A stretch of 34,791 nucleotides of DNA. It comes from an uncultured Lachnospiraceae bacterium (GTDB lineage: Bacteria; Bacillota; Clostridia; Lachnospirales; Lachnospiraceae). This document shows positions 16,034-24,782 of this stretch, in pieces. How positions within the stretch are numbered: position 1 is the stretch's first letter; each line of letters begins with the position of its first letter. The position numbers and the translations under genes were made by a program. The stretch covers positions 1 to 34,791 of the forward strand of contig CAJUPF010000031.1 in NCBI GenBank assembly GCA_910588565.1, written 5' to 3'. The notes beneath the pieces are model-generated. The model saw only the letters and a program-made list of their open reading frames with translations. It was not told where the DNA came from and made no database searches.

Positions 16034-17459
16034 TTATCTCTGCCTTTACGCCCAGCAGCTGTTTGTTGGCCTTTAGAATCGGCGCAATTACATCTTCCAA
16101 AAATTTCTGTACCTGCCTGGGAGCGCGGCCGACATATTTTGACGGCTCCATCGAAGACTGCAGTTCTTCTAAGGATAACTGAAATGCCGGATCCGCCGCG
16201 ATCAGCTCTAACAGATTATTTTCCCTGCCTTCCTGCTTCACATGCGCGCCGGCTTCCATGGAAAGCTGGCGGATTTTTTCATGGAGTTCCTGACGATCTC
16301 CGCCTTTTTTCACCGCGTCCATCATAATATTTTCCGTTGCCATAAACGGCAGCTCCGCCATCAGGTGCTTTGTAATCACCTTATCATATACGACCAGGCC
16401 GTCTACCACGTTTAAGCACAGATCCAAAATACCGTCTGCTGCCAGAAATGCTTCCGGGATACTTAACCGCTTGTTGGCGGAGTCATCTAACGTACGCTCA
16501 AACCATTGCGTTGCGGAAGTAATTGCCGGATTTAAGGCGTCTATCATAACATAGCGGGACAGAGAGCCGATTCGTTCGCTTCGCATGGGATTTCTTTTAT
16601 ATGCCATCGCAGAGGAGCCAATCTGGTTTTTCTCAAAGGGTTCTTCCACTTCTTTTAAATGCTGCAGAAGGCGGATATCATTGGACATCTTATAAGCGCT
16701 TGCCGCAATCCCGGCAAGAACATTCGCTACCCGCGTATCTACTTTCCTGGAATACGTCTGGCCGGAAACGGCATAGCAGGACGCAAAGCCCATCTTCTCA
16801 GCAATCATCGGATCGATCTTATCGACGGTTTCCTGATCTCCGTCAAACAGCTCTAAAAAGCTGGCCTGGGTTCCGGTGGTTCCCTTAGAGCCAAGGAGTT
16901 TTAAGCTCCCCATTACATATTCCAGATCTTCTAAATCCATCATAAATTCCTGCAGCCAGAGAGTGACTCGTTTGCCCACTGTCGTAGGCTGCGCAGGCTG
17001 AAAATGCGTAAAGGCCAGTGTCGGAAGCTCTTTGTAAGTATCGGCAAACTTCGCCAGTTCTGCCATCACATTGACCAGTTTTACTTTAACCAGTTTCAGC
17101 GCTTCCGCCATAACAATAATATCTGTATTGTCCCCTACATAACAGGAAGTTGCGCCCAGATGAATAATGCCTTTTGCATTCGGGCACTGTACGCCATAAG
17201 CATATACATGGGACATCACATCATGCCGGACAATTTTTTCCCGCTCTTTTGCCGTTTCAAAATTAATATCGTCTTTGTGTGCTTCCAGTTCCGCAATCTG
17301 TTCATCCGTAATATCCAGTCCCAGTTCCTGTTCCGTTTTGGCCAGGGCAATCCAGAGTTTTCTCCAGGTTTTAAATTTCATCTCCGGGGAAAAAATATAC
17401 TGCATCTCTTTACTGGCATACCGCTCTGACAGCGGGCTTGTATATCTGTCTGTACTCAT
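16026..17459 (-). CDS. purB: Adenylosuccinate lyase
   Basis: Cytoplasmic enzyme of purine synthesis that releases fumarate from SAICAR and from adenylosuccinate. The 477 residues match the longer family form. Visible are the substrate-loop segment TLAFTHFQPAQPTTVG (H152 is the likely catalytic acid) and the superfamily signature SSAMAYKRNPMRSE (282-295), whose serine is the likely catalytic base. The histidine in EKIVRHDVMSHV (H79) also fits. It follows purF by 82 bp and overlaps the exported C39-like gene at its 3' end. With purC and purF upstream it forms a purine gene set that lacks purE, purK, purL, purM, purN, purD and purH in this window. Confidence 0.97.
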   Translation of the reverse strand: MSTDRYTSPLSERYASKEMQYIFSPEMKFKTWRKLWIALAKTEQELGLDITDEQIAELEAHKDDINFETAKEREKIVRHDVMSHVYAYGVQCPNAKGIIHLGATSCYVGDNTDIIVMAEALKLVKVKLVNVMAELAKFADTYKELPTLAFTHFQPAQPTTVGKRVTLWLQEFMMDLEDLEYVMGSLKLLGSKGTTGTQASFLELFDGDQETVDKIDPMIAEKMGFASCYAVSGQTYSRKVDTRVANVLAGIAASAYKMSNDIRLLQHLKEVEEPFEKNQIGSSAMAYKRNPMRSERIGSLSRYVMIDALNPAITSATQWFERTLDDSANKRLSIPEAFLAADGILDLCLNVVDGLVVYDKVITKHLMAELPFMATENIMMDAVKKGGDRQELHEKIRQLSMEAGAHVKQEGRENNLLELIAADPAFQLSLEELQSSMEPSKYVGRAPRQVQKFLEDVIAPILKANKQLLGVKAEINV

Positions 17460-17541
17460 TTTTTTCTCCTTATCCGTTTCTAACAGCCTCCAATGCCACT
17501 GAGGCTTGTTTTATCATTTATCGATATCATTCCAAACCATT

Positions 17542-18948
17542 TCATCGAATGGATTCCTTCGGCGGTTTGAGCGGATACCTGCCGGTAAAGCAGCCGCTGC
17601 AGATGGGAAGCCCCTCAGATATTTTACTAAGCCTCGAAACATCCAGATACGCCAGGCTGTCTGCGCCAATGACACGGCAGATATCGGAACTGCTGCGGTT
17701 ATACGCGATTAACTGTTCCCGTTCGGGAATATCCGTGCCAAAATAGCAGGGCCACAAAAACGGCGGTGAACTGACGCGCATATGCACCTCTTTTGCCCCG
17801 GCGTCCCGAAGCATTTTTACAATACGCCCTGAAGTTGTTCCCCGGACAATGGAATCATCGATCATAATAATACGTTTCCCATTTACCGCTTCTTTTAGTA
17901 CATTTAATTTGATGCGCACGCTCGATTCCCGGCTGCTCTGCCCTGGCTTTATAAACGTTCTGCCCACATAACTGTTTTTTACAAAAGCCGTCCCATACGG
18001 GATACCGGATTCCATCGCATAGCCTAACGCAGCCGCGTTGCCGGATTCCGGCACGCCTGTTACCAGGTCTGCTTCCACCGGGGAATCAACCGCAAGGCAG
18101 CGGCCCGCCTGGATTCTCGATGCATAGACCGATACGCCGTCAATCCGGCTGTCCGGCCTTGCAAAATAGATATATTCAAAAATACACCGGGCTTCCTGAT
18201 CGCTTGGCAGGCACATAGACATATTGGAATGAAGCTTTCCGTCTTTGGTTATGCTCACAATTTCTCCCGGCAGGATATCCCTTACAAACTCTGCGTCAAT
18301 GGTTTCAAGCGCACAGGTTTCGGATGCGATAATATAGGCATTGTCCCTTTTCCCAATACACAGCGGGCGGAATCCAAAGGGATCCCTGACCCCAATCAAT
18401 TTCCGCGGGCTCATAATAATCAGTGAATACGCCCCCTGTATCCTGCGGCAGGCACGCAGCACGGCTTCCTCCACATCGTTCGTATTCAGGCGCTCCCTTG
18501 CAATATGGTAAGCAATCACTTCGGAATCGATTGTGGTCTGAAAAATCGCGCCGGTATATTCCAGATCATGCCGCAGCTCCTTTGCATTGATCAGATTGCC
18601 ATTGTGTACCAGGCCCAAGGTTCCTTTTACATAGTTTAATACCAGAGGCTGCGCATTTTCCCGGCAGGAGGCGCCTGTTGTGGAATATCTGACATGGCCT
18701 GCGCCGATATTTCCTTTCATCTGCTCTAATGTCTGTTCTGTAAAAACCTCGCTGACCAGCCCCATATCCTTATGGACAGTAACTGTTCCCCTTGGCCCGT
18801 TTGTATCGCTGACTGCAATGCCGCAGCTCTCCTGTCCTCTGTGCTGCAGCGCAGACAAGCCGTAGTAAATGGATGGGGCGACATCTTCGCCGCTTATATC
18901 ATACATTCCAAATACGCCGCACTCTTCATGCAGCCCGGTATCGCTCAT
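17542..18948 (-). CDS. purF: Amidophosphoribosyltransferase
   Basis: First committed enzyme of purine synthesis; it transfers the amide nitrogen of glutamine to PRPP. The 468-residue product begins MSDTGLHEEC, so a short propeptide precedes the catalytic Cys10 of the N-terminal glutaminase domain. The PRPP-binding loop is IIMIDDSIVRGTTSG (about 359-373). Cysteines at about 255, 400, 449 and 452 (ICSGCFTG at the end) fit the 4Fe-4S cluster of the Bacillus-type enzyme. The ATG overlaps the purC stop as ATGA, indicating coupling. Confidence 0.97.
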   Translation of the reverse strand: MSDTGLHEECGVFGMYDISGEDVAPSIYYGLSALQHRGQESCGIAVSDTNGPRGTVTVHKDMGLVSEVFTEQTLEQMKGNIGAGHVRYSTTGASCRENAQPLVLNYVKGTLGLVHNGNLINAKELRHDLEYTGAIFQTTIDSEVIAYHIARERLNTNDVEEAVLRACRRIQGAYSLIIMSPRKLIGVRDPFGFRPLCIGKRDNAYIIASETCALETIDAEFVRDILPGEIVSITKDGKLHSNMSMCLPSDQEARCIFEYIYFARPDSRIDGVSVYASRIQAGRCLAVDSPVEADLVTGVPESGNAAALGYAMESGIPYGTAFVKNSYVGRTFIKPGQSSRESSVRIKLNVLKEAVNGKRIIMIDDSIVRGTTSGRIVKMLRDAGAKEVHMRVSSPPFLWPCYFGTDIPEREQLIAYNRSSSDICRVIGADSLAYLDVSRLSKISEGLPICSGCFTGRYPLKPPKESIR

Positions 18949-19814
18949 CGGCTCTCTCCTGTCAATAATGCATAAGCTTCTTCATACTTATCAATCGTCT
19001 TTGCCACAACTTCCTCCGGAAGCAGATAGTCACTGTCCGGATTTGCTTTCAGCCAGTCCCTGACAAACTGTTTATCAAAGGAAGGCTGGGATTTGCCTGG
19101 TTCATATCCCTCTAATGGCCAGAACCGGGAGCTGTCCGGCGTCAGCATTTCATCGCCAAGCACTACATTGCCTTCTTCATCCAGGCCAAATTCAAATTTG
19201 GTATCCGCAATAATAATGCCTTTGCTCCATGCATATTCCGCGCATTTTTTGTACAGCGCAAGCGTGCAGTCTTTGATCTTCTCCGCATATTCCTTCCCTT
19301 TGCCCGGATAAATTTTTTCCAGGATATCCGCGCTTTCTTCAAATGTAATATGCTCGTCATGCAGGCCGAGATCCGCTTTGGTCGTCGGCGTATAGATCGG
19401 TTCCGGCAGGCGGTCAGATTCCTTTAAGCCCTCCGGCAGGCGGATTCCGCAGACAGTACCGTCCTTTTGATAGCTTTCCCAGCCGCTTCCAGTGATATAG
19501 CCGCGCACAATGCATTCGATGGGAAGCATATTTAACTTCCGGCATTTCATACTGTTGCCGTTAAAACGATCCTGCCGGAAAAATTCCGGCATATCCTGCA
19601 CATCTACTGACTGCATATGGTTTGGCACAATATCTTTTGTAAAATCAAACCAGAATTTGGACATCTGGGTTAAAATAGCTCCTTTTTTGGTAATTTGATT
19701 TTTTAAAATATGGTCAAACGCTGATATTCTGTCTGTTACGACAATAATCATGCTGTCGCCCGCATCGTATACTTCACGTACTTTTCCTTCTTTTACCGGT
19801 TTATATTCTGTCAT
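18945..19814 (-). CDS. purC: Phosphoribosylaminoimidazole-succinocarboxamide synthase (SAICAR synthase)
   Basis: Joins CAIR with aspartate using ATP in purine synthesis. The 289 residues contain the family segments KEGKVREVYD (8-17), VVTDRISAFDHIL (25-37), IECIVRGYITGSGW (98-111), and IIADTKFEFGLD (near 200). It lies 24 bp after nfo and overlaps purF by four bases. Its 289 residues make it longer than the short (about 235-residue) Bacillus type. Confidence 0.96.
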   Translation of the reverse strand: MTEYKPVKEGKVREVYDAGDSMIIVVTDRISAFDHILKNQITKKGAILTQMSKFWFDFTKDIVPNHMQSVDVQDMPEFFRQDRFNGNSMKCRKLNMLPIECIVRGYITGSGWESYQKDGTVCGIRLPEGLKESDRLPEPIYTPTTKADLGLHDEHITFEESADILEKIYPGKGKEYAEKIKDCTLALYKKCAEYAWSKGIIIADTKFEFGLDEEGNVVLGDEMLTPDSSRFWPLEGYEPGKSQPSFDKQFVRDWLKANPDSDYLLPEEVVAKTIDKYEEAYALLTGESR

Positions 19815-19838
19815 ATTTTTATCCTCCCATCTTGTCTG

Positions 19839-20690
19839 TTACTGCCCATTTGCAGCGTTGCCCCTGTACAGGCTCCGCAGCAGGGCGATTTCTTTTGCAT
19901 ATCCCTCGTCGTCATTCGGTGTTTCTAAAATAATCGGACGTCCCTGTAGTTTCGGATGATTGATCACACGTTCCATAACATCCAGGCCAATCTGCCCCTC
20001 GCCGATTTTTTCGTGCCGATCCTTGTGGCTGCCCAGAGGGTTCATACTGTCATTCATATGGATTGCCTTTAATCGTTCCAATCCAATCACAGCGTCAAAC
20101 GTCTCCAATACGCCGTCCAAATCCGTTCCAATATCATATCCGCCGTCCCAGATATGGCAGGTGTCCAGGCAGACGCCCATTTTGTCTTTTAATTCCACAC
20201 GATCCAGAATCGCCCGCAATTCTTCAAAATTCCGGCCAAGCTCCGATCCTTTGCCCGCCATGGTTTCCAGCAGGACAGTCGTCGTCTGCTCCGGCGTCAG
20301 GACTTCATTTAACATCCCCGCTGTCATCTCAATTCCAGCATCACTTCCCTGCCCTACATGGGAACCTGGATGAAAATTATAATAATTCCCCGGTGTAAAC
20401 TCCATCCGCTTCAGGTCGTCCGTCAGCATCTCTTTGGCAAACGAACGGATATTCTCTTTGGCGGCGCAGGTATTCATCGTATAGGGCGCATGAGCCACCA
20501 ATTTCCCAAAGGAATGTTCTTTGGCAAGCGCCAGAAACTTTCGTACATCTTCTTCATCGATCTCTTTTGCTTTCCCGCCTCTGGGATTTCTGGTAAAAAA
20601 CGCAAAGGTATTGGCTCCCAGTTTCAGCGCCTGTTTTCCCATAGCCTCATAACCCTTAGAGGCTGATAAATGATTTCCAATATATAGCAT
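19839..20690 (-). CDS. nfo: Deoxyribonuclease IV (AP endonuclease, Nfo family)
   Basis: Cytoplasmic base-excision repair enzyme that cuts DNA at abasic sites. I place the start at the ATG at 20690 (MLYIGNHLSASKGYEAM), 283 residues, because AGGAGG lies four bases upstream; an in-frame start 27 bases earlier has no such site. Metal-binding segments are present: NFHPGSHVGQG, VCLDTCHIWDGGYD, IHMNDSMNPLGSHKDRHEKI, and LETPNDDEG near the end. It lies in the middle of biosynthetic genes, 41 bp from dapL and 24 bp from purC, so it is probably co-transcribed. Confidence 0.95.
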   Translation of the reverse strand: MLYIGNHLSASKGYEAMGKQALKLGANTFAFFTRNPRGGKAKEIDEEDVRKFLALAKEHSFGKLVAHAPYTMNTCAAKENIRSFAKEMLTDDLKRMEFTPGNYYNFHPGSHVGQGSDAGIEMTAGMLNEVLTPEQTTTVLLETMAGKGSELGRNFEELRAILDRVELKDKMGVCLDTCHIWDGGYDIGTDLDGVLETFDAVIGLERLKAIHMNDSMNPLGSHKDRHEKIGEGQIGLDVMERVINHPKLQGRPIILETPNDDEGYAKEIALLRSLYRGNAANGQ

Positions 20691-20731
20691 ATCTCCTCCT
20701 GTGCGCAGCCCCTCCAAATTCTAACGCCATT

Positions 20732-21946
20732 TTACAGCTTCAAAATCCGCTCTAACGCTGCGACGGTATTTTCATAGCTTCCAAATGCTGTCAGCCTGAA
20801 ATACCCTTCTCCGCTTGGCCCAAATCCGGAGCCAGGCGTTCCGACAACACCCGCATTCTCTAACAGATAATCAAAAAATTCCCAGGAATTCATCTGTTCC
20901 GGCGTTTTCAGCCAGATATACGGTGCGTTTACGCCGCCGAATACGGTATAGCCCGCATCTTTTAAGCCCTGCTTAATGGCAGCGGCATTTCGCATATAAT
21001 ACGCTACCTGTTCTTTTAACTGAGCCTTTCCTGCTTCCGAATAAACGGCTTCACCCGCCCGCTGTACAATATAAGGAGCGCCGTTAAACTTGGTCCCATG
21101 ACGTCTTGCCCACATATCCCGCAAAGATACGCCATTGCAGTTCAACGCCTTCGGCACTACGGCATACCCAAGGCGTACACCGGTAAATCCGGCATTTTTG
21201 GAAAAACTCTTTAACTCAATCGCGCAGGTCTTCGCGCCTTCGCACTCATATATAGAGTGTGCCACATTTTCCTCCGAAATATATGCCTCATATGCGCCGT
21301 CATAAATAATTACCGCGCCCGCTTTATTTGCATAATCTACCCATTCCTGCAGCTGGGACTTTGTCAGGGTCGTCCCGGTAGGATTGTTGGGCAGGCACAG
21401 ATAAATCAAATCCGGCGTCTCTTTTGGAAATTCCGGCACGAAATTGTTTTCTGCCGTACACGGCATATAAATAACATCGCTCCACATCTGAGTCTTGGGA
21501 TCGTAAACGCCTGTCCGCCCCGCCATCACATTAGAATCCACATACACCGGATACACCGGATCGCAGACTGCAATTCTGCTGTTTTCTGCAAAAAGTTCCT
21601 GAATATTGGCAGAATCGCTCTTCGCCCCGTCTGAGACAAAAATTTCATCCGCTTCCATCTGGCAGCCTCTCGCTTTATAATCATGTTCCACAATTGCCTT
21701 CCGCAGGAAATCATAGCCCAAATCCGGCGCATATCCATGGAATGTCTGCGCATTTCCCATTTCATCCACTGCTTTGTGCATCGCTTCAATAATCGCCGGC
21801 GCAATCGGCTGCGTTACATCGCCAATCCCCAGGCGGATTATGTTTTTATCCGGATTCTCCTGAGAGTAAGCCGCTACTTTTTTGGCAATTGTACTGAACA
21901 AATAACTTCCTGGTAACTTCTGGTAATTCTCATTAATCTGAAACAT
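20732..21946 (-). CDS. dapL: LL-diaminopimelate aminotransferase
   Basis: PLP enzyme that makes LL-diaminopimelate directly from tetrahydrodipicolinate and glutamate, a one-step route to lysine and peptidoglycan precursors. The 404 residues have the family start (INENYQKLPGSYLFSTIAKK), RLGIGDVTQPI (38-48), LPNNPTGT (185-192), and the PLP lysine in SFSKNAGFTGVRLGY (K250). It ends nine bases after dapF begins its upstream neighbour gap, so dapF and dapL are a two-step pathway unit: DapL makes the LL form and DapF epimerises it. Confidence 0.97.
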   Translation of the reverse strand: MFQINENYQKLPGSYLFSTIAKKVAAYSQENPDKNIIRLGIGDVTQPIAPAIIEAMHKAVDEMGNAQTFHGYAPDLGYDFLRKAIVEHDYKARGCQMEADEIFVSDGAKSDSANIQELFAENSRIAVCDPVYPVYVDSNVMAGRTGVYDPKTQMWSDVIYMPCTAENNFVPEFPKETPDLIYLCLPNNPTGTTLTKSQLQEWVDYANKAGAVIIYDGAYEAYISEENVAHSIYECEGAKTCAIELKSFSKNAGFTGVRLGYAVVPKALNCNGVSLRDMWARRHGTKFNGAPYIVQRAGEAVYSEAGKAQLKEQVAYYMRNAAAIKQGLKDAGYTVFGGVNAPYIWLKTPEQMNSWEFFDYLLENAGVVGTPGSGFGPSGEGYFRLTAFGSYENTVAALERILKL

Positions 21947-21955
21947 ATTTTCCTC

Positions 21956-22786
21956 CTATATTTCCCCATCAAAGACAATGGCTGCAGGCCCTGTCATATA
22001 GACGGTATTTTTTTCTCTGTCATAGTGAATTTTAAGATCCCCGCCGAGCAGTTTTACGGTCACTTCTTCCTCTGTCCGCCCATTCACAACGGCCGCCACA
22101 GCGGATGCGCATGCGCCTGTCCCACAGGCTAAGGTTTCCCCGGAACCGCGCTCCCACACACGCATACGGAGTGTCTTTTTATCGATTACATTGATAAATT
22201 CCGTATTGATTCGCTCCGGAAAACTCAGATGATGCTCAAACGCCGGGCCAATCTCCGCCAAATCAAGCTCCCGCACATCCTCATCCAAAAAAACAACGCA
22301 ATGGGGATTGCCCATGGATACACAGGTCACCTGATATTCCCTGCCGCCTGCTATAAGCTTCTGGCGGATCATATTTTCCTTCTCACTGCGCACCGGAATC
22401 TTTTTCGGCGCAAACTCCGGCGTGCCCATATCCACACGGACAAGGGATACCTCGCCGTTTTCTATGGTCAGATCCAGATACTTTACGCCTGCCAGCGTAT
22501 CTATGCTGATATGTTCTTTGTCTGTCAGTCCCTTATCATACACATACTTCGCCACACACCGGATTCCATTGCCGCACATCTCGCCTCTTGAACCATCCGC
22601 ATTATACATCTCCATCTCAAAATCCGCACACTTGGAGGGTTTTATTAAAATCAGGCCGTCCGAACCCACTCCAAAATGACGGTCGCTTATCCAGACTGCC
22701 AGTTTGGAAGGATTCTCCGCCTTCTCCTCAAAGCAATTTACATATACATAATCATTTCCCAGGCCATGCATTTTCGTAAACTTCAT
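21956..22786 (-). CDS. dapF: Diaminopimelate epimerase
   Basis: Converts LL- to meso-diaminopimelate without a cofactor. The 276 residues carry both catalytic cysteines: C71 in RGEMCGNGIRCVAKY, and the second in ETLACGTGACASA (about C219). The N-terminal MKFTKMHGLGNDYVY is typical. It is followed by dapL after 9 bp. Upstream, 74 bp separate it from the ANTAR regulator, and this gap contains several short palindromes. The start has AAAGGAGTG. Confidence 0.97.
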   Translation of the reverse strand: MKFTKMHGLGNDYVYVNCFEEKAENPSKLAVWISDRHFGVGSDGLILIKPSKCADFEMEMYNADGSRGEMCGNGIRCVAKYVYDKGLTDKEHISIDTLAGVKYLDLTIENGEVSLVRVDMGTPEFAPKKIPVRSEKENMIRQKLIAGGREYQVTCVSMGNPHCVVFLDEDVRELDLAEIGPAFEHHLSFPERINTEFINVIDKKTLRMRVWERGSGETLACGTGACASAVAAVVNGRTEEEVTVKLLGGDLKIHYDREKNTVYMTGPAAIVFDGEI

Positions 22787-22860
22787 CGTACACTCCTTTA
22801 TTTATAATTGCCCTGTTATTGCCAAATGGCACGCGTACCCCAGAGGGTATCAAGGTATCC

Positions 22861-23412
22861 TTACCCCATGATACTCAGCACCATCTGCGCCGTTTCAACG
22901 ATCCCGGTTCCATTGTCCATGCTCCGCTTCTGCAGATAACGGTGCGCCTCCTCTTCTGTCATATGATTCCGCTCCATCAGCAGCGCTTTTGCCTCCGAAA
23001 GCAGCTTGTTCTCCTCATCTGTCCGCTCCTTTTTCCCACGGCAGCATTTCTTTTTCCGCAAAAAGGAATCCGACATCATATGCATCGAACGCACCAGTTC
23101 ATGCACCATAAGCGGCATTTTCAGACAGACGATTTCCTTTCTGTTTTTCTGGCGCTCTCTGCTGCTGCACACGGCTGCGGATGCAATCAACAGCATTTCA
23201 AACTGCTGCGGAAGATACTCATACAGCTCCGTATAGAGCATATCTGCAAACCGGTATCCGCAGATTACAATGCCTCCGGAAAGTTCATTTGCATGCTGCA
23301 AAGCCTGTGCGCCCGTCGTACAGACCGCATTGACTTCAAATCCATTCTGCTGCAGAATCCGCCTGATGTATCTGCCATGTTCCATCTTTGGAAATACGAT
23401 AATCACATTCAT
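22861..23412 (-). CDS. ANTAR-domain response regulator with a degenerate receiver
   Basis: A 183-residue protein: an N-terminal receiver-like domain (1-115) and a C-terminal ANTAR RNA-binding domain (about 133-183, ENKLLSEAKALLMERNHM, then TEEEAHRYLQKRSMD). ANTAR proteins bind paired hairpins in leaders and prevent transcription termination. The phosphoacceptor Asp expected at the end of the third strand is missing: the sequence is GGIVICGYRFADM with Gly at 52. Activation by a normal kinase is therefore unlikely. Position 13 bp after glnA suggests a role in nitrogen control, as known for clostridial ANTAR regulators. A basic cysteine-containing linker (RKKKCCRGKK, 119-128) is unusual. Confidence 0.88.
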   Translation of the reverse strand: MNVIIVFPKMEHGRYIRRILQQNGFEVNAVCTTGAQALQHANELSGGIVICGYRFADMLYTELYEYLPQQFEMLLIASAAVCSSRERQKNRKEIVCLKMPLMVHELVRSMHMMSDSFLRKKKCCRGKKERTDEENKLLSEAKALLMERNHMTEEEAHRYLQKRSMDNGTGIVETAQMVLSIMG

Positions 23413-23425
23413 AGCTTCTACCGGA

Positions 23426-24757
23426 TCAAATTTTATACAGGTACTTTTCCGTTTCCCATTGCGTTACCTGGGTACGGTAATCTGCCCATTCCGCTTTTTT
23501 CGCTTTCAGATACTTGCCGCTGATATGTTCCCCAAGGATCTCCTTGATAAACGCATCCTGCTCAAATTCCCTGATTGCCTCTCCCAAATCCTCCGGCAGA
23601 GATGCAATTCCCAGTTTTTCCTTCTCTTTCAAACGCATAGTAAATACGTTTTCCGTCACAGGTTCCGGCGGCATAATCCGGGATGCAATCCCATCTAAGC
23701 CCGCCGCCAGGCAGACAGCCAGCGCCAGATACGGATTGGCGGAAGGATCCGGGCTGCGCAGCTCAATCCGTGTGCCAGCGCCCCTGGAAGCCGGAATCCG
23801 AATCAGAGGGCTGCGGTTTGTAGCAGACCAGGCAATATAAATTGGCGCCTCAAAGCCTGGCACCAGGCGTTTGTAGGAATTGACAAGAGGATTTGTAATT
23901 AAGGCCATTCCTTTGATATGCTTCATAATTCCGCCGATAAAATAATAAGCTTCTTTGCTTAACCCCAATGGATCGGCCGGTTCTTCAAAGATATTTTTCC
24001 CATCTTTGGATAAAGACATATTCACATGCATACCGGAACCATTGACGCCATCTCTTGGTTTTGGCATAAAACTTGCAAACAGTCCATGGCGTTTTGCAAT
24101 TGTCTTAACCGCCAGCTTAAATGTCATAATATGATCCGCCGTCACCAGAGCTTCATCATATTTAAAATCAATCTCATGCTGTGCCGGCGCAACTTCATGA
24201 TGGGACGCTTCAATTTCATATCCCATATCTTCTAACGTCAGCACCATATCCCGTCTGGCATTTTCCCCCAGATCCACCGGGCCAAGATCGAAATACCCCG
24301 CTTTTTCATGGGTAATCGTCGTCGGCTGCCCATTTTCGTCCGTATGAAACAGGAAAAATTCACACTCCGGCCCTACATCAAAACGATACCCCATATCCGC
24401 CGCTTTCGCAATCATTTTTTTCAAAATATATCTGGTATCGCCCAGAAAAGGCGTGCGATCCGTCCGGTAAATGTCGCAGATAATACGCGCTACCTTTCCC
24501 TGCTGCGGCCTCCAGGGGAAAATCACAAAGGTATCCAAATCCGGATACAGATACATATCCGACTCTTCCATCCTTACAAATCCCTCGATCGAAGAACCGT
24601 CAAACATGCATTCATTATTCAATGCCTTTTCCAGCTGGCTTGATGTCACAGCCACGTTTTTCAGCGTCCCAAACATATCGGTAAACTGCAGCCGGATAAA
24701 CTCCACGTCCTCTTCTTTTACCATACGGATAATATCCTGTCTTGTATATTTGCTCAT
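23426..24757 (-). CDS. glnA: Glutamine synthetase, type I alpha
   Basis: Makes glutamine from glutamate, ammonia and ATP. The 443 residues match the Gram-positive GSI-alpha length. Present are MFDGSSIEGF (51-60) followed by V-R62, the arginine linked to feedback inhibition in Bacillus; the metal-binding GPECEFFLF (129-137); the ATP-binding KPRDGVNGSGMHVNMS (233-248); the glutamate flap region LVNSYKRLVPG; and RIELRSPDPSANPYLA. The adenylylation Tyr loop of the beta type is not seen. It lies 25 bp after hisA and 13 bp before the ANTAR regulator, so all three are probably co-transcribed. Confidence 0.97.
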   Translation of the reverse strand: MSKYTRQDIIRMVKEEDVEFIRLQFTDMFGTLKNVAVTSSQLEKALNNECMFDGSSIEGFVRMEESDMYLYPDLDTFVIFPWRPQQGKVARIICDIYRTDRTPFLGDTRYILKKMIAKAADMGYRFDVGPECEFFLFHTDENGQPTTITHEKAGYFDLGPVDLGENARRDMVLTLEDMGYEIEASHHEVAPAQHEIDFKYDEALVTADHIMTFKLAVKTIAKRHGLFASFMPKPRDGVNGSGMHVNMSLSKDGKNIFEEPADPLGLSKEAYYFIGGIMKHIKGMALITNPLVNSYKRLVPGFEAPIYIAWSATNRSPLIRIPASRGAGTRIELRSPDPSANPYLALAVCLAAGLDGIASRIMPPEPVTENVFTMRLKEKEKLGIASLPEDLGEAIREFEQDAFIKEILGEHISGKYLKAKKAEWADYRTQVTQWETEKYLYKI

Positions 24758-24782
24758 ATGCCGCTCCCTTCTTTTTCAAACG

